Below, in pieces: positions 1 to 4,908 of a stretch of 6,057 bases of DNA; the stretch's first letter is position 1; every line of letters starts with the position of its first letter. A program made the translations under genes and the position numbers. The DNA is from CAZZBK01 sp964652155 (GTDB lineage: Bacteria > Planctomycetota > Planctomycetia > Pirellulales > PNKZ01), in assembly GCA_964652155.1 (NCBI GenBank), contig CAZZBK010000226.1, positions 1-6,057 of the forward strand. The letters are read 5' to 3'. The notes beneath the pieces are model-generated. The model was not told the origin of the DNA. It saw only the letters and a program-made list of their open reading frames with translations, and did not search any database.

Positions 1-1
1 A

Positions 2-73
2 ACTTCCCCCGTGGGAGTCAATCTGTTCGAGATGCGTCTCGAGTATCTCGTCGAGCGTCAGGAACTCGGGCAC
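2..73 (-). CDS. Doc/Fic-family toxin ('death on curing'), N-terminal 24 codons only
   Basis: Partial gene that leaves the window on the left. The visible peptide, VPEFLTLDEILETHLEQIDS followed by HGGS, has the FLTLDE...H..QI...GGS pattern that opens Doc-type toxins. Known members are Fic-fold enzymes that modify translation factors (Doc phosphorylates EF-Tu). The Fic catalytic HPFxxGN motif would lie beyond the edge, so activity cannot be judged. The start is GTG at 73..71. It is forced, because the antitoxin stop lies in the same frame only one codon upstream. A GGAG at 83..80, inside the end of the antitoxin gene, sits 6 bases before it, so toxin translation is probably coupled to antitoxin translation. 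Family assignment rests on a short stretch but is supported by the partner gene. Confidence 0.72.
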   Translation of the reverse strand, partial: MPEFLTLDEILETHLEQIDSHGGS

Positions 74-76
74 GAT

Positions 77-304
77 CTACTCCGCCAGCTTCTTGAACGC
101 CTTGGCATGCTTGGCATTGATTTTCTTGCGTGCCGCACGCACGCGGTCCTTGTGTTCCGAAGTGCCCGCCGGCACCACGATCACCGAGCGACCGTCGGTG
201 GAGATCTCCAACGGCTGTTCGGGATCGATTTTCAAGAGGTCCAGGATCGGCCGATCGATGACCAGAGCCCAACTGTTTCCGTGCTTGACCAGATTCTTGA
301 GCAT
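77..304 (-). CDS. AbrB/MazE-fold antitoxin, partner of the Doc-like toxin
   Basis: 75-residue protein. Residues 1-45 form a swapped-hairpin AbrB/MazE-type DNA-binding domain: KHGNSWALVIDRPILDLLKI, then a turn, then LEIS-DGRSVIVVPA. This is the usual layout of antitoxins that bind their own operator as dimers. Residues 48-75 are a Lys/Arg-rich helix (KDRVRAARKKINAKHAKAFK), the likely toxin-neutralising tail. Two adjacent ATG codons exist (307 and 304). I prefer 304, because GGAGG at 315..311 is 6 bases away from it and only 3 from the first. The stop is 3 bases before the toxin GTG, in the same frame, so the two form one transcription unit. The promoter is at 341-369, with a palindrome at 332-341 that suits autorepression. 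AbrB-type antitoxins are commonly paired with death-on-curing toxins. Confidence 0.85.
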   Translation of the reverse strand: MLKNLVKHGNSWALVIDRPILDLLKIDPEQPLEISTDGRSVIVVPAGTSEHKDRVRAARKKINAKHAKAFKKLAE

Positions 305-331
305 CATCGCCCTCCGAGAGTGCAACACCAC

Positions 332-341
332 TGGTATACCA
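332..341. promoter_or_regulatory. Palindromic operator candidate of the toxin-antitoxin pair
   Basis: TGGTATACCA is a perfect 10-base palindrome. Another TGTACCA lies at 343-349, so the half-site TACCA occurs twice in tandem plus once inverted. The palindrome starts directly downstream of the -10 box and covers the expected transcription start of the antitoxin. AbrB/MazE antitoxins normally repress their own promoter through short palindromes in this position. Direct observation: palindrome and placement. Inference: that the antitoxin binds it. Confidence 0.6.
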
Positions 342-369
342 TTGTACCACCGTCTTCGCGGCCGGTCAA
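341..369 (-). promoter_or_regulatory. Sigma70-type promoter of the antitoxin-toxin operon
   Basis: Read on the minus strand, TTGACC (369..364) is followed after exactly 17 bases by TACAAT (346..341). Each hexamer matches the consensus at five of six positions. The start would fall near position 334, giving a leader of about 30 bases with GGAGG before the antitoxin ATG. This is the best-formed promoter in the window. Confidence 0.72.
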
Positions 370-429
370 AACGGGTCCACAATCGGCGGCCGGCGGCGTC
401 GGCGGCTTCGACGGCAAGCCTTTCCCACG

Positions 430-454
430 AAAAACCCCCGCCCGAGGCCGGGGT
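430..454 (-). terminator. Intrinsic terminator after the two-gene unit 485-946
   Basis: On the minus strand the arm ACCCC-G-GCC pairs with GGC-G-GGGGT around a TCG loop (434-454): five pairs, one G/G mismatch, three pairs. It is followed directly by five T (434..430). It lies about 30 bases past the stop of the 80-residue gene, so it should end that transcript before the toxin-antitoxin promoter. Confidence 0.7.
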
Positions 455-484
455 GGCGAGGGCAACTCGATCATGGCGCCGCGA

Positions 485-727
485 CTAGCGATTCTGCTGC
501 GCCGTTTCGCGGGCCAGCATCGCGCGGTGCCATTTCATCATGTCGATTTCGTCGGTCGTGGCGGGGCGGATCGTCAGGATGTGGATCGGCACGTCCTTGC
601 CGAACCGTTCCCGCAGGTCGGCGTACAGTTCGTGCAAGGCGGCGTGGCCCAATTCGCGGGCTTGCGTTTCGTTCTCGGCGTCGACCAGGACGTAGCGGGC
701 GAGCGTGGCGACGTAGTAGGTGGTCAT
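485..727 (-). CDS. Small conserved-looking protein of unknown function (80 residues)
   Basis: I do not recognise the family. The protein begins with a hydrophobic strand (TTYYVATLARYVLVDA), then a helix rich in Glu and Ala (ENETQARELGHAALHELYADLRERF), a second strand (VPIHILTIRP) and a polar C-terminal helix. This beta-alpha-beta plan is that of a small soluble cytoplasmic protein. There is no signal peptide, membrane segment or cysteine. The start ATG (727..725) has GGAG at 739..736, 8 bases upstream. It follows the 64-residue gene after 24 bases on the same strand, so the two are probably co-transcribed, and the terminator at 430-454 closes the unit. Codon third positions are strongly G/C as in its neighbour, supporting that it is real. 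The context is phage accessory genes; no specific role can be read. Confidence 0.72.
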   Translation of the reverse strand: MTTYYVATLARYVLVDAENETQARELGHAALHELYADLRERFGKDVPIHILTIRPATTDEIDMMKWHRAMLARETAQQNR

Positions 728-751
728 GATGCGATCTCCATTGGATTGGGT

Positions 752-946
752 TTACTTGCAGGCTGCGTAGTACTCGCTCAGCAGGCGGTAGGTGGCGGCG
801 ACGTCGAACGTGTATTGGCCCGTCCACTCCTGAATCTTCCGCTTGGCGGCGCGGAGCCCCGTGTCCAGCAGGTGGCCGTCGTAGCCGTTGCCGTCGTCAT
901 CCATCACCACCATCATCCCGTCAGTGATTTCGATCGTGTGCGTCAT
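752..946 (-). CDS. Small acidic protein of unknown function (64 residues)
   Basis: Not recognised. The N-terminal half is a beta-rich acidic segment (MTHTIEITDGMMVVMDDDGN, then GYDGHLLDTGL). The C-terminal half is helical with alternating charges and aromatics (RAAKRKIQEWTGQY, then TFDVAATYRLLSEYYAAC). No signal peptide or membrane span. Most codons end in G or C, clearly more than in the overlapping frames. The start ATG (946..944) has GAGGA at 958..954, 7 bases upstream, and is the only sensible start. It is the first gene of a two-gene unit with the 80-residue protein 24 bases downstream. Co-location suggests joint expression and perhaps a shared task, but nothing indicates which. Confidence 0.72.
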   Translation of the reverse strand: MTHTIEITDGMMVVMDDDGNGYDGHLLDTGLRAAKRKIQEWTGQYTFDVAATYRLLSEYYAACK

Positions 947-1196
947 CGGTTGGTCCTCGTTCGTGGTTCATATCTTGGGTCGGCCCGACGTAGGCCAATC
1001 CTCACGACCACACAGAAGCGGTGCGGGCACGAAAACATCAAGTCGATTATCCGGCCCGGAGGCGAGAATCTTTGCGAGCGGACCGAGGCGAATGTTGACC
1101 CGCGCACGAACCATTCGCCGGCGATGGGAACGACCAGTGGCATCGAGGTTCGCCTTGTTCCGTGCCACGTTGCACCTGTGGCCCCACGTCGCGACC

Positions 1197-1217
1197 GACG
1201 GGCCGGGTTGGCCCGTC
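1197..1217. repeat. Perfect 8-base-pair inverted repeat (hairpin)
   Basis: GACGGGCC (1197-1204) and GGCCCGTC (1210-1217) are exact reverse complements around a GGGTT loop. No T run follows on either strand, so it is not a classical intrinsic terminator. It lies just past the HARE-HTH terminator in the direction of transcription and may act as a backup stop, an RNA 3' end stabiliser or a protein site. Confidence 0.5.
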
Positions 1218-1229
1218 ACTCCGCCAACG

Positions 1230-1262
1230 AAAAAACGCCCCGACGTGGCGAACGCGGGGCGT
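1230..1262 (-). terminator. Intrinsic terminator of the HARE-HTH gene
   Basis: On the minus strand ACGCCCCG (1262..1255) pairs with CGGGGCGT (1242..1235). An inner CGT/ACG pairing next to a bulged base tightens the loop, and six T (1235..1230) follow. It begins 33 bases after the stop codon of the HARE-HTH gene. Stem, spacing and T run all fit a factor-independent terminator. Confidence 0.85.
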
Positions 1263-1294
1263 CTTCGTGGCGGCGGCGGATTCGTTTCCGCGAC

Positions 1295-1648
1295 CTAGGC
1301 GTTGGCGGCGAACTTGCCGCGCTCGGTCTTCACGAACCGGGCCTCCTTCCCCTTCTCGGTGATCTCCCGCAGGATCGCGCTGTAGAGCGTGGCGTGGGGC
1401 GTCTTACCGCCGGGGCTGGTCCACAGGCCCTTGGACGCCATCGCCTCGATCATCTGCTTGGTGTTCAGCGGTTCCTTTGCGCCGGTGAGTACCTTCGACG
1501 CCGCGTCGAGCGCGCTGAGTTTCTTGGTCTTCGCTTCGCCGTTTTCGGCGGCCGGCTTGGCCATCTTCGTGGGCGACGCCTTCGGGGACTTTTCGCTCTT
1601 GGTCGTCTTCGGGGTCGCGGCCTTCTTCTTGGTCTTCGTCGCGGTCAT
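1295..1648 (-). CDS. HARE-HTH (winged helix) DNA-binding protein with basic N-terminal tail
   Basis: 117 residues in two parts. Residues 1-43 are a low-complexity tail of Lys, Ala, Thr, Pro and Ser (TATKTKKKAATPKTTKSEKS and on), like a histone H1 or AlgP-type tail, able to bind DNA non-specifically. Residues 44-117 match the HARE-HTH pattern: ALDAASKVL, then PLNTKQMIEAMASKGLW, then the loop SPGGKTPHATLYSAILREI, and a wing ending ARFVKTERGKFAAN. Known HARE-HTH domains occur in eukaryotic chromatin proteins, in bacterial restriction and repair factors, and in the RNA polymerase delta subunit. They are thought to contact DNA or nucleic-acid complexes. I chose ATG at 1648 because AGGAG at 1660..1656 lies 7 bases upstream; an in-frame ATG at 1693 has no such site and adds unconserved residues. 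A terminator follows at 1230-1262. Likely a nucleoid-like or regulatory protein; target unknown. Confidence 0.85.
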   Translation of the reverse strand: MTATKTKKKAATPKTTKSEKSPKASPTKMAKPAAENGEAKTKKLSALDAASKVLTGAKEPLNTKQMIEAMASKGLWTSPGGKTPHATLYSAILREITEKGKEARFVKTERGKFAANA

Positions 1649-1696
1649 CGTGCTTCTCCTCGGACTGAGTCTCGATGGGTTGGCTGCCATCATCAG

Positions 1697-1735
1697 GCGG
1701 CGGAAACCATCCGCCGCGACCCGCGCCGGGCGGGT
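1697..1735. repeat. Two tandem GC-rich hairpins between the 79-residue and HARE-HTH genes
   Basis: GCGGCGG (1697-1703) pairs with CCGCCGC (1711-1717) around a 7-base loop. ACCCGC (1719-1724) pairs with GCGGGT (1730-1735) around a 5-base loop. They sit just after the stop of the 79-residue gene on the minus strand. Neither is followed by a T run there, so termination would be weak. They could attenuate read-through into the HARE-HTH gene. Confidence 0.4.
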
Positions 1736-1741
1736 TTCGGC

Positions 1742-1981
1742 TTACACCTCGTCTTCGTCGAACCCGCCCAGGAAGCAGATCACCTGCGAAAGCAGGTCGT
1801 TGACGTGCGTCAGGCTGCCGACGTGTCCCCAATCGATCGGATGTTCGTCGTTGCCCGGGGCGGGCATGTCTTGCAGCAGTTCGCCGATGCACCCGAGCAG
1901 GTCTTGCGCGACCAGATGAGCGTTCTCGTAGGCGGCCTCCGCTTGCAATCGCGGCTTCGTGTTCTTGGGCTTGTCGTTCAT
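1742..1981 (-). CDS. Small helical protein of unknown function (79 residues)
   Basis: I do not recognise a named family. A short basic start (MNDKPKNTKPRLQ) leads into two predicted helices: AEAAYENAHLVAQDLLGCIG with ELLQDMP, and WGHVGSLTHVNDLLSQVICF. They are separated by an acidic loop (GNDEHPID), and the C-terminus is acidic (DEDEV). There is no export signal. I chose ATG at 1981 because GGGAG at 1993..1989 lies 7 bases upstream. A longer frame back to 2032 would add a Cys-containing leader without a ribosome site. It is the first gene of the leftward block and runs away from the packaging operon. The HARE-HTH gene follows 93 bases downstream with two hairpins between. Its role is unknown. 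Confidence 0.7.
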   Translation of the reverse strand: MNDKPKNTKPRLQAEAAYENAHLVAQDLLGCIGELLQDMPAPGNDEHPIDWGHVGSLTHVNDLLSQVICFLGGFDEDEV

Positions 1982-2090
1982 TGCCGGTCTCCCGTCGGTG
2001 ATTGGTTTCGTCCCCTGCGAACAGTCACACATGAGCCAGCAATTCCGGCTCGCAGCAAGCGCGATGTTGGCCCGTCGCAGCAGAATTCTT

Positions 2091-2109
2091 CAGCTTTATC
2101 CACAGCTTT
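2091..2109 (+). promoter_or_regulatory. Perfect DnaA-box 9-mer inside a tandem CAGCTTT repeat
   Basis: TTATCCACA (2096-2104) is identical to the strongest E. coli DnaA-box sequence. It is flanked by two copies of CAGCTTT (2091-2097 and 2103-2109) whose starts are 12 bases apart. I see no second box in the window, so this is not a full bacterial origin. Possible roles are a DnaA-regulated phage promoter, a phage origin fragment, or part of a terminase binding (cos/pac) region. The sequence match is observed; the role is inferred. Confidence 0.45.
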
Positions 2110-2124
2110 TAGGGCGGCCTAAAA
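2107..2124. promoter_or_regulatory. Near-palindrome abutting the first structural gene
   Basis: TTTTAGGGCGGCCTAAAA: seven bases of each arm pair exactly around GCGG. It ends two bases before the ATG at 2127 and contains the only AGGG that could serve as that gene's ribosome site. It may be an operator, a translation-blocking RNA hairpin, or a terminase recognition element. No T run follows on the plus strand, so a rightward terminator is unlikely. Confidence 0.45.
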
Positions 2125-2126
2125 CC

Positions 2127-2357
2127 ATGCCGGGCGACGAATCACGCAAGCCGATTAACCCCGCGGCGCTGTCGCTGCCGGATGCGGTTCGCCTCCTGGC
2201 CAAGGTCGGCGGCCGGTCGATCACGGAGGCGATACTGCGCGACGACGTAGCCCACGGCGCGCCGTCGAACCCGGACGGCACGCTCAACATCGTTCATTAC
2301 GGCGCGTGGCTGGTACGCGAGATGTGGCACGGTGCGGGAGGACCACATGGCGATTGA
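2127..2357 (+). CDS. Small winged-helix-like protein in the terminase small-subunit position
   Basis: 76 residues. After a polar start, residues 10-64 show a helix with PAALSLPDAVRLLAKVGG, then SITEAILRDDVAHGAPSNPD, then GTLNIVHYGAWLVREM. A recognition-helix-like segment, a G-A-P turn, a short 'DGT' wing and an AWL helix recall the excisionase/gpNu1-type winged helix that small terminase subunits use to bind phage DNA. It lies directly before the large terminase, as Nu1 does before A in lambda, and overlaps it by 11 bases, so translation is coupled. Residues 10-63 resemble the N-terminus of that terminase (I.P.AL...RLL...I.E..L......G......Y.AWLV). The start at 2127 is chosen because this similarity begins soon after it; the ribosome site is weak (AGGG 12 bases upstream, inside a palindrome), and upstream starts at 2031 and 2064 have none. 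Function inferred. Confidence 0.62.
   Translation: MPGDESRKPINPAALSLPDAVRLLAKVGGRSITEAILRDDVAHGAPSNPDGTLNIVHYGAWLVREMWHGAGGPHGD
2336..2341 (+). promoter_or_regulatory. Ribosome binding site that fixes the large terminase start
   Basis: GGGAGG lies 5 bases before ATG 2347 and inside the end of the preceding gene. It rules out the in-frame GTG at 2332, which lies upstream of it, and supports coupled translation of the two packaging genes. Confidence 0.75.
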
Positions 2358-4611
2358 TCCCCGCGCGCTCCGTCCGAGCGAACTATGCCGGTTGTTGAAC
2401 TCGACGCCGCTCGGTGAGGTGATCAACGAGCGGCAATTGCATCGTCATCGCACCCGCGCCGGCCTCAGGATCGGCGACGCGCGGCATGTGGATCTGCTGC
2501 GCTACGTTGCCTGGCTGGTCGAACTGCGGCATGCGCCGCGCCCGGAGCCCGAGGGCGATCCCTATGAGAAGCTGAAAGACCGAGCCCGGGCGCGGAACGC
2601 GGCCATCGCCTTGGCCGGCCGTGACATCGGTGAACTGCCGGCCGTCGTGAACCCGGAGCGCAAGGCGCGAGCCGCGGCCAATTTCCGGTCCTTCTGCGAC
2701 TCGTATTTTCCCCTGACCTTCCACTTGCCGTGGTCACCCGACCACCTGAAGGTGATCGTCAAGATCGAGCAGGCGGTGCTGCGAGGCGGCCTGTTCGCGA
2801 TGGCCATGCCACGCGGGAGCGGCAAAACAACGATCTGCGAGTGCGCCTGCATCTGGGCCGTGCTGAACGGCCATCGCGAGTTCGTTTGTCTGATCGGCTC
2901 CGATGAGGGGCATGCGATGGACATGCTCGAGAGCATCAAGATGGAGCTCGACGGCAACGAACTGTTATTGGAGGACTATCCGGAGGTCGTCTACCCGATC
3001 CAGGCTTTGGACGGGATTGCGAACCGCTGCAACGGTCAACTCTACCAAGGGGAGCGAACGCACATTGGTTGGACGGCCCGTGAGATCGTGTTGCCGACGA
3101 TGCCCGGCAGCATCGCCTCGGGTGCCATCATTAAGGTCGCCGGCATCACCGGCCGGATTCGCGGCATGAAGTACAAGCGGGCCGACGGGCATACCGTCCG
3201 GCCGACGCTCGTGGTCCTCGACGATCCGCAGACGGACGAGTCCGCACGATCACTGTCGCAATGCGCCACTCGGGAATCAGTTCTCGCCGGCGCCATTCTC
3301 GGCTTGGCCGGCCCCAGCAAGAAGATCTCCGGAATCATGCCCTGCACGGTGATTCGCCCCGGCGACATGGCGGACAACATTCTCTCCCGAGACAAGCATC
3401 CTGAGTGGAATGGCGAGCGTACCAAGATGGTATACTCCTTTCCCAGCGACGAGAAGTTGTGGCAACGCTACGGCGAACTGCGGGCGGAAAGCCTGCGCAT
3501 CCACGGCGACATCCGTTTGGCGACCGAGTTCTACGCGGCTGATCGCCAGGCGATGGACGATGGGGCCATCGTCGCTTGGCCCGTGCGTTTCAATCACGAC
3601 GAGTTGTCGGCGGTCCAGCATGCCATGAACCTGCGGCTGCAGGACGAGGCCGCATTCTTCGCCGAGTATCAAAATGAACCGCTACCGCAAGACTCGGCGA
3701 CCGACGACGAACTTACGGCCGATCAGATCGCCGGCAAATTGAATCGACTCGCTCGAGGCGAAGTGCCGATTGGTTGCAATCACGTGACGATGTTCGTCGA
3801 CGTCCAAGCGACATTGCTCTTCTACCTTGTCGCCGCTTGGGAAGACGACTTCACCGGATACGTCGTGGACTACGGGACGTATCCCGATCAAAAGCGGCCG
3901 TACTTCACTCTCCGCGATGCGCGGCAGACGCTGGCGTCGGCAACCAAGGTCAGCGGGCTGGAAGGTTCGATTTACGCCGGGCTCGAGCAGCTCACGACTG
4001 CCTATCTGTCGCGGGAATGGCGGCGGGATGACGGAGCCAATCTGCGGATCGAGCGGTGCTTGATCGACGCCAACTGGGGCGCGAGCACAGACGTCGTGTA
4101 TCAGTTCTGTCGCCAGTCGGCACACGCCGGGATCGTGATGCCGAGCCACGGTCGATTCGTCGGTGCGTCGAGCCAACCCTTCTCCGACTACAAACGCCGC
4201 CCCGGCGATCGCGTCGGCCACAACTGGCGAATGCCGAACGTCGCCGGCAAACGGGCCGTGCGCCACGCGGTCTACGACACGAACTACTGGAAGACCTTCA
4301 TTCATGCGCGCTTGGCCGTGCCGATGGGCGATCGAGGCTGCTTGTCGCTGTTCGGCTCCGGCAACGACGTACATCGTTTGCTGGCCGAACATCTGACGAG
4401 TGAATACCGGGTGAAGACTGAGGGGCGCGGCCGTACGGTGGACGAATGGAAGGCGCGCCCTGAAAGGGGTGATAACCACTGGTTCGATTGCGTGGTCGGC
4501 GCGGCGGTGGCCGCGTCGATCCAAGGGGGCGTGTTGGAGGGAACTGCGGGCACGGCGTCGATGAAGCGCGAGCGAGTCAGTTTCGCCGAATTGCAACGGA
4601 GGCGCCGATGA
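2347..4611 (+). CDS. Phage terminase large subunit (lambda GpA-like), with an extra N-terminal domain
   Basis: 754 residues. This is the ATPase-nuclease that cuts concatemeric phage DNA and pumps it into the prohead through the portal. Residues 3-60 form a winged-helix-like domain resembling the separate protein encoded upstream. A linker with FPLTFHLPWSPDHL (121-134) precedes the ATPase: Walker A MPRGSGKTT (154-162) and Walker B LVVLDDPQ (288-295, with DD where many terminases have DE). A coupling region with ISGIMPCTVIRPGDMADNIL follows near 327-346. The C-terminal nuclease has an RNase H-like set of acids: D485 (FVDVQ), D574 (LIDANWG) and D714 (HWFDC). All core motifs are intact. It is longer than lambda gpA (about 640 residues), and the N-terminal domain explains part of that. 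It overlaps the next gene by ATGA. Terminase identity is certain; the subfamily is likely. Confidence 0.95.
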   Translation: MAIDPRALRPSELCRLLNSTPLGEVINERQLHRHRTRAGLRIGDARHVDLLRYVAWLVELRHAPRPEPEGDPYEKLKDRARARNAAIALAGRDIGELPAVVNPERKARAAANFRSFCDSYFPLTFHLPWSPDHLKVIVKIEQAVLRGGLFAMAMPRGSGKTTICECACIWAVLNGHREFVCLIGSDEGHAMDMLESIKMELDGNELLLEDYPEVVYPIQALDGIANRCNGQLYQGERTHIGWTAREIVLPTMPGSIASGAIIKVAGITGRIRGMKYKRADGHTVRPTLVVLDDPQTDESARSLSQCATRESVLAGAILGLAGPSKKISGIMPCTVIRPGDMADNILSRDKHPEWNGERTKMVYSFPSDEKLWQRYGELRAESLRIHGDIRLATEFYAADRQAMDDGAIVAWPVRFNHDELSAVQHAMNLRLQDEAAFFAEYQNEPLPQDSATDDELTADQIAGKLNRLARGEVPIGCNHVTMFVDVQATLLFYLVAAWEDDFTGYVVDYGTYPDQKRPYFTLRDARQTLASATKVSGLEGSIYAGLEQLTTAYLSREWRRDDGANLRIERCLIDANWGASTDVVYQFCRQSAHAGIVMPSHGRFVGASSQPFSDYKRRPGDRVGHNWRMPNVAGKRAVRHAVYDTNYWKTFIHARLAVPMGDRGCLSLFGSGNDVHRLLAEHLTSEYRVKTEGRGRTVDEWKARPERGDNHWFDCVVGAAVAASIQGGVLEGTAGTASMKRERVSFAELQRRRR

Positions 4612-4802
4612 AAGCCGGTGATCGTGTAAAGCCTCATCGCGGCATCGAGTGCCCTCGTTGCGGAAGCCGACACTTTTATACGACGCATACTGAACCGCTG
4701 CGCGACGAACGTATTCGCCACCGCAAGCGTTGCCGCCATTGCGACCACAAGATCGTGACCTACGAAGCGGCTACAGCAAGTCGCAATGATCACCATTGCT
4801 AG
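4608..4802 (+). CDS. Zinc-ribbon protein between terminase and portal genes
   Basis: 64 residues with one zinc ribbon: C15-P-R-C18 and C42-R-H-C45, 23 residues apart, with basic strands between (LRDERIRHRKR) and KIVTYE after the second pair. The pattern is close to the zinc ribbons of NrdR and of the phage P2 Ogr/Delta late-gene activators (CP.C ... R..C..C ... TYE). I infer a nucleic-acid-binding role, perhaps late transcription control or help in packaging, but no target can be seen. ATG 4608 overlaps the terminase stop as ATGA, and GGAGG at 4598-4602 lies 5 bases upstream, so start and coupling are clear. Upstream in-frame codons lie inside the terminase gene. The C-terminus (EAATASRNDHHC) ends with a His-His-Cys that could add metal contacts. 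Confidence 0.83.
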   Translation: MKAGDRVKPHRGIECPRCGSRHFYTTHTEPLRDERIRHRKRCRHCDHKIVTYEAATASRNDHHC

Positions 4803-4811
4803 ATATAGCAA
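4796..4811 (+). repeat. Perfect hairpin over the zinc-ribbon stop codon
   Basis: TTGCTA and TAGCAA pair exactly around GATA, with the TAG stop at 4800-4802 shared by arm and loop. Five T follow at 4820-4824, eight bases after the stem. That is too far for a standard terminator, but weak pausing is possible within the operon. Confidence 0.35.
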
Positions 4812-4866
4812 CATTCTGATTTTTCCGTCGCTCGGGCGGACAGCCATCTTGGGGCAGGCATAAGTA

Positions 4867-4905
4867 ACACACATCCCCACTGCTTACGGTCGTTGGATGT
4901 GGTGT
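4867..4905 (+). repeat. Long imperfect hairpin just before the 65-residue gene
   Basis: ACACACATCC (4867-4876) pairs with GGATGTG-G-TGT (4895-4905), ten pairs with one bulged G, around an 18-base loop. It ends three bases before ATG 4909, where no Shine-Dalgarno is visible. It may influence translation of the gene that follows. Confidence 0.4.
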
Positions 4906-4908
4906 GTG

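Larger units (their letters stand above)
947..1294. other. 348-base stretch without a convincing gene
   Basis: Next to position 1295 it holds the terminator of the HARE-HTH gene (1230-1262), then a second GC-rich hairpin (1197-1217). Most of the rest is upstream sequence for the 64-residue gene, including its ribosome site at 954-958. A minus-strand frame at 943-1143 could encode 66 residues and its TGA would overlap the next ATG as ATGA. However, its peptide is rich in Arg, Cys and Pro, its codon third positions are less G/C-biased than those of the neighbours, and it has only a weak AAGG before its ATG, so I leave it out. A GATAAT on the minus strand near 1048-1053 resembles a -10 box but has no -35 at a good distance. 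I see no tRNA, att-like repeat or insertion sequence. Confidence 0.55.

Noticed and set aside
2096..2104. Chromosomal replication origin
   Set aside because: Only one DnaA box is present, with no cluster, no dnaA or dnaN nearby, and phage structural genes on one side.
11..2122. A 703-codon open frame on the plus strand across the whole left part
   Set aside because: It is antisense to six minus-strand genes that have proper ribosome sites, terminators and, for two or three of them, recognisable families. Its product is an Arg/Gly/His-rich patchwork with no domain, as expected for a shadow frame in GC-rich DNA, and it runs through both terminators.
3682..4596. A 304-codon minus-strand frame opposite the large terminase
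   Set aside because: It lies wholly antisense to the nuclease half of a certain terminase gene. Its peptide is Arg/His/Pro-rich without motifs.
4302..4880. A 192-codon minus-strand frame spanning the end of the terminase and the zinc-ribbon gene
   Set aside because: Both sense-strand genes carry family motifs and coupled starts. The antisense peptide shows no domain and would cross the hairpin at 4796-4811.
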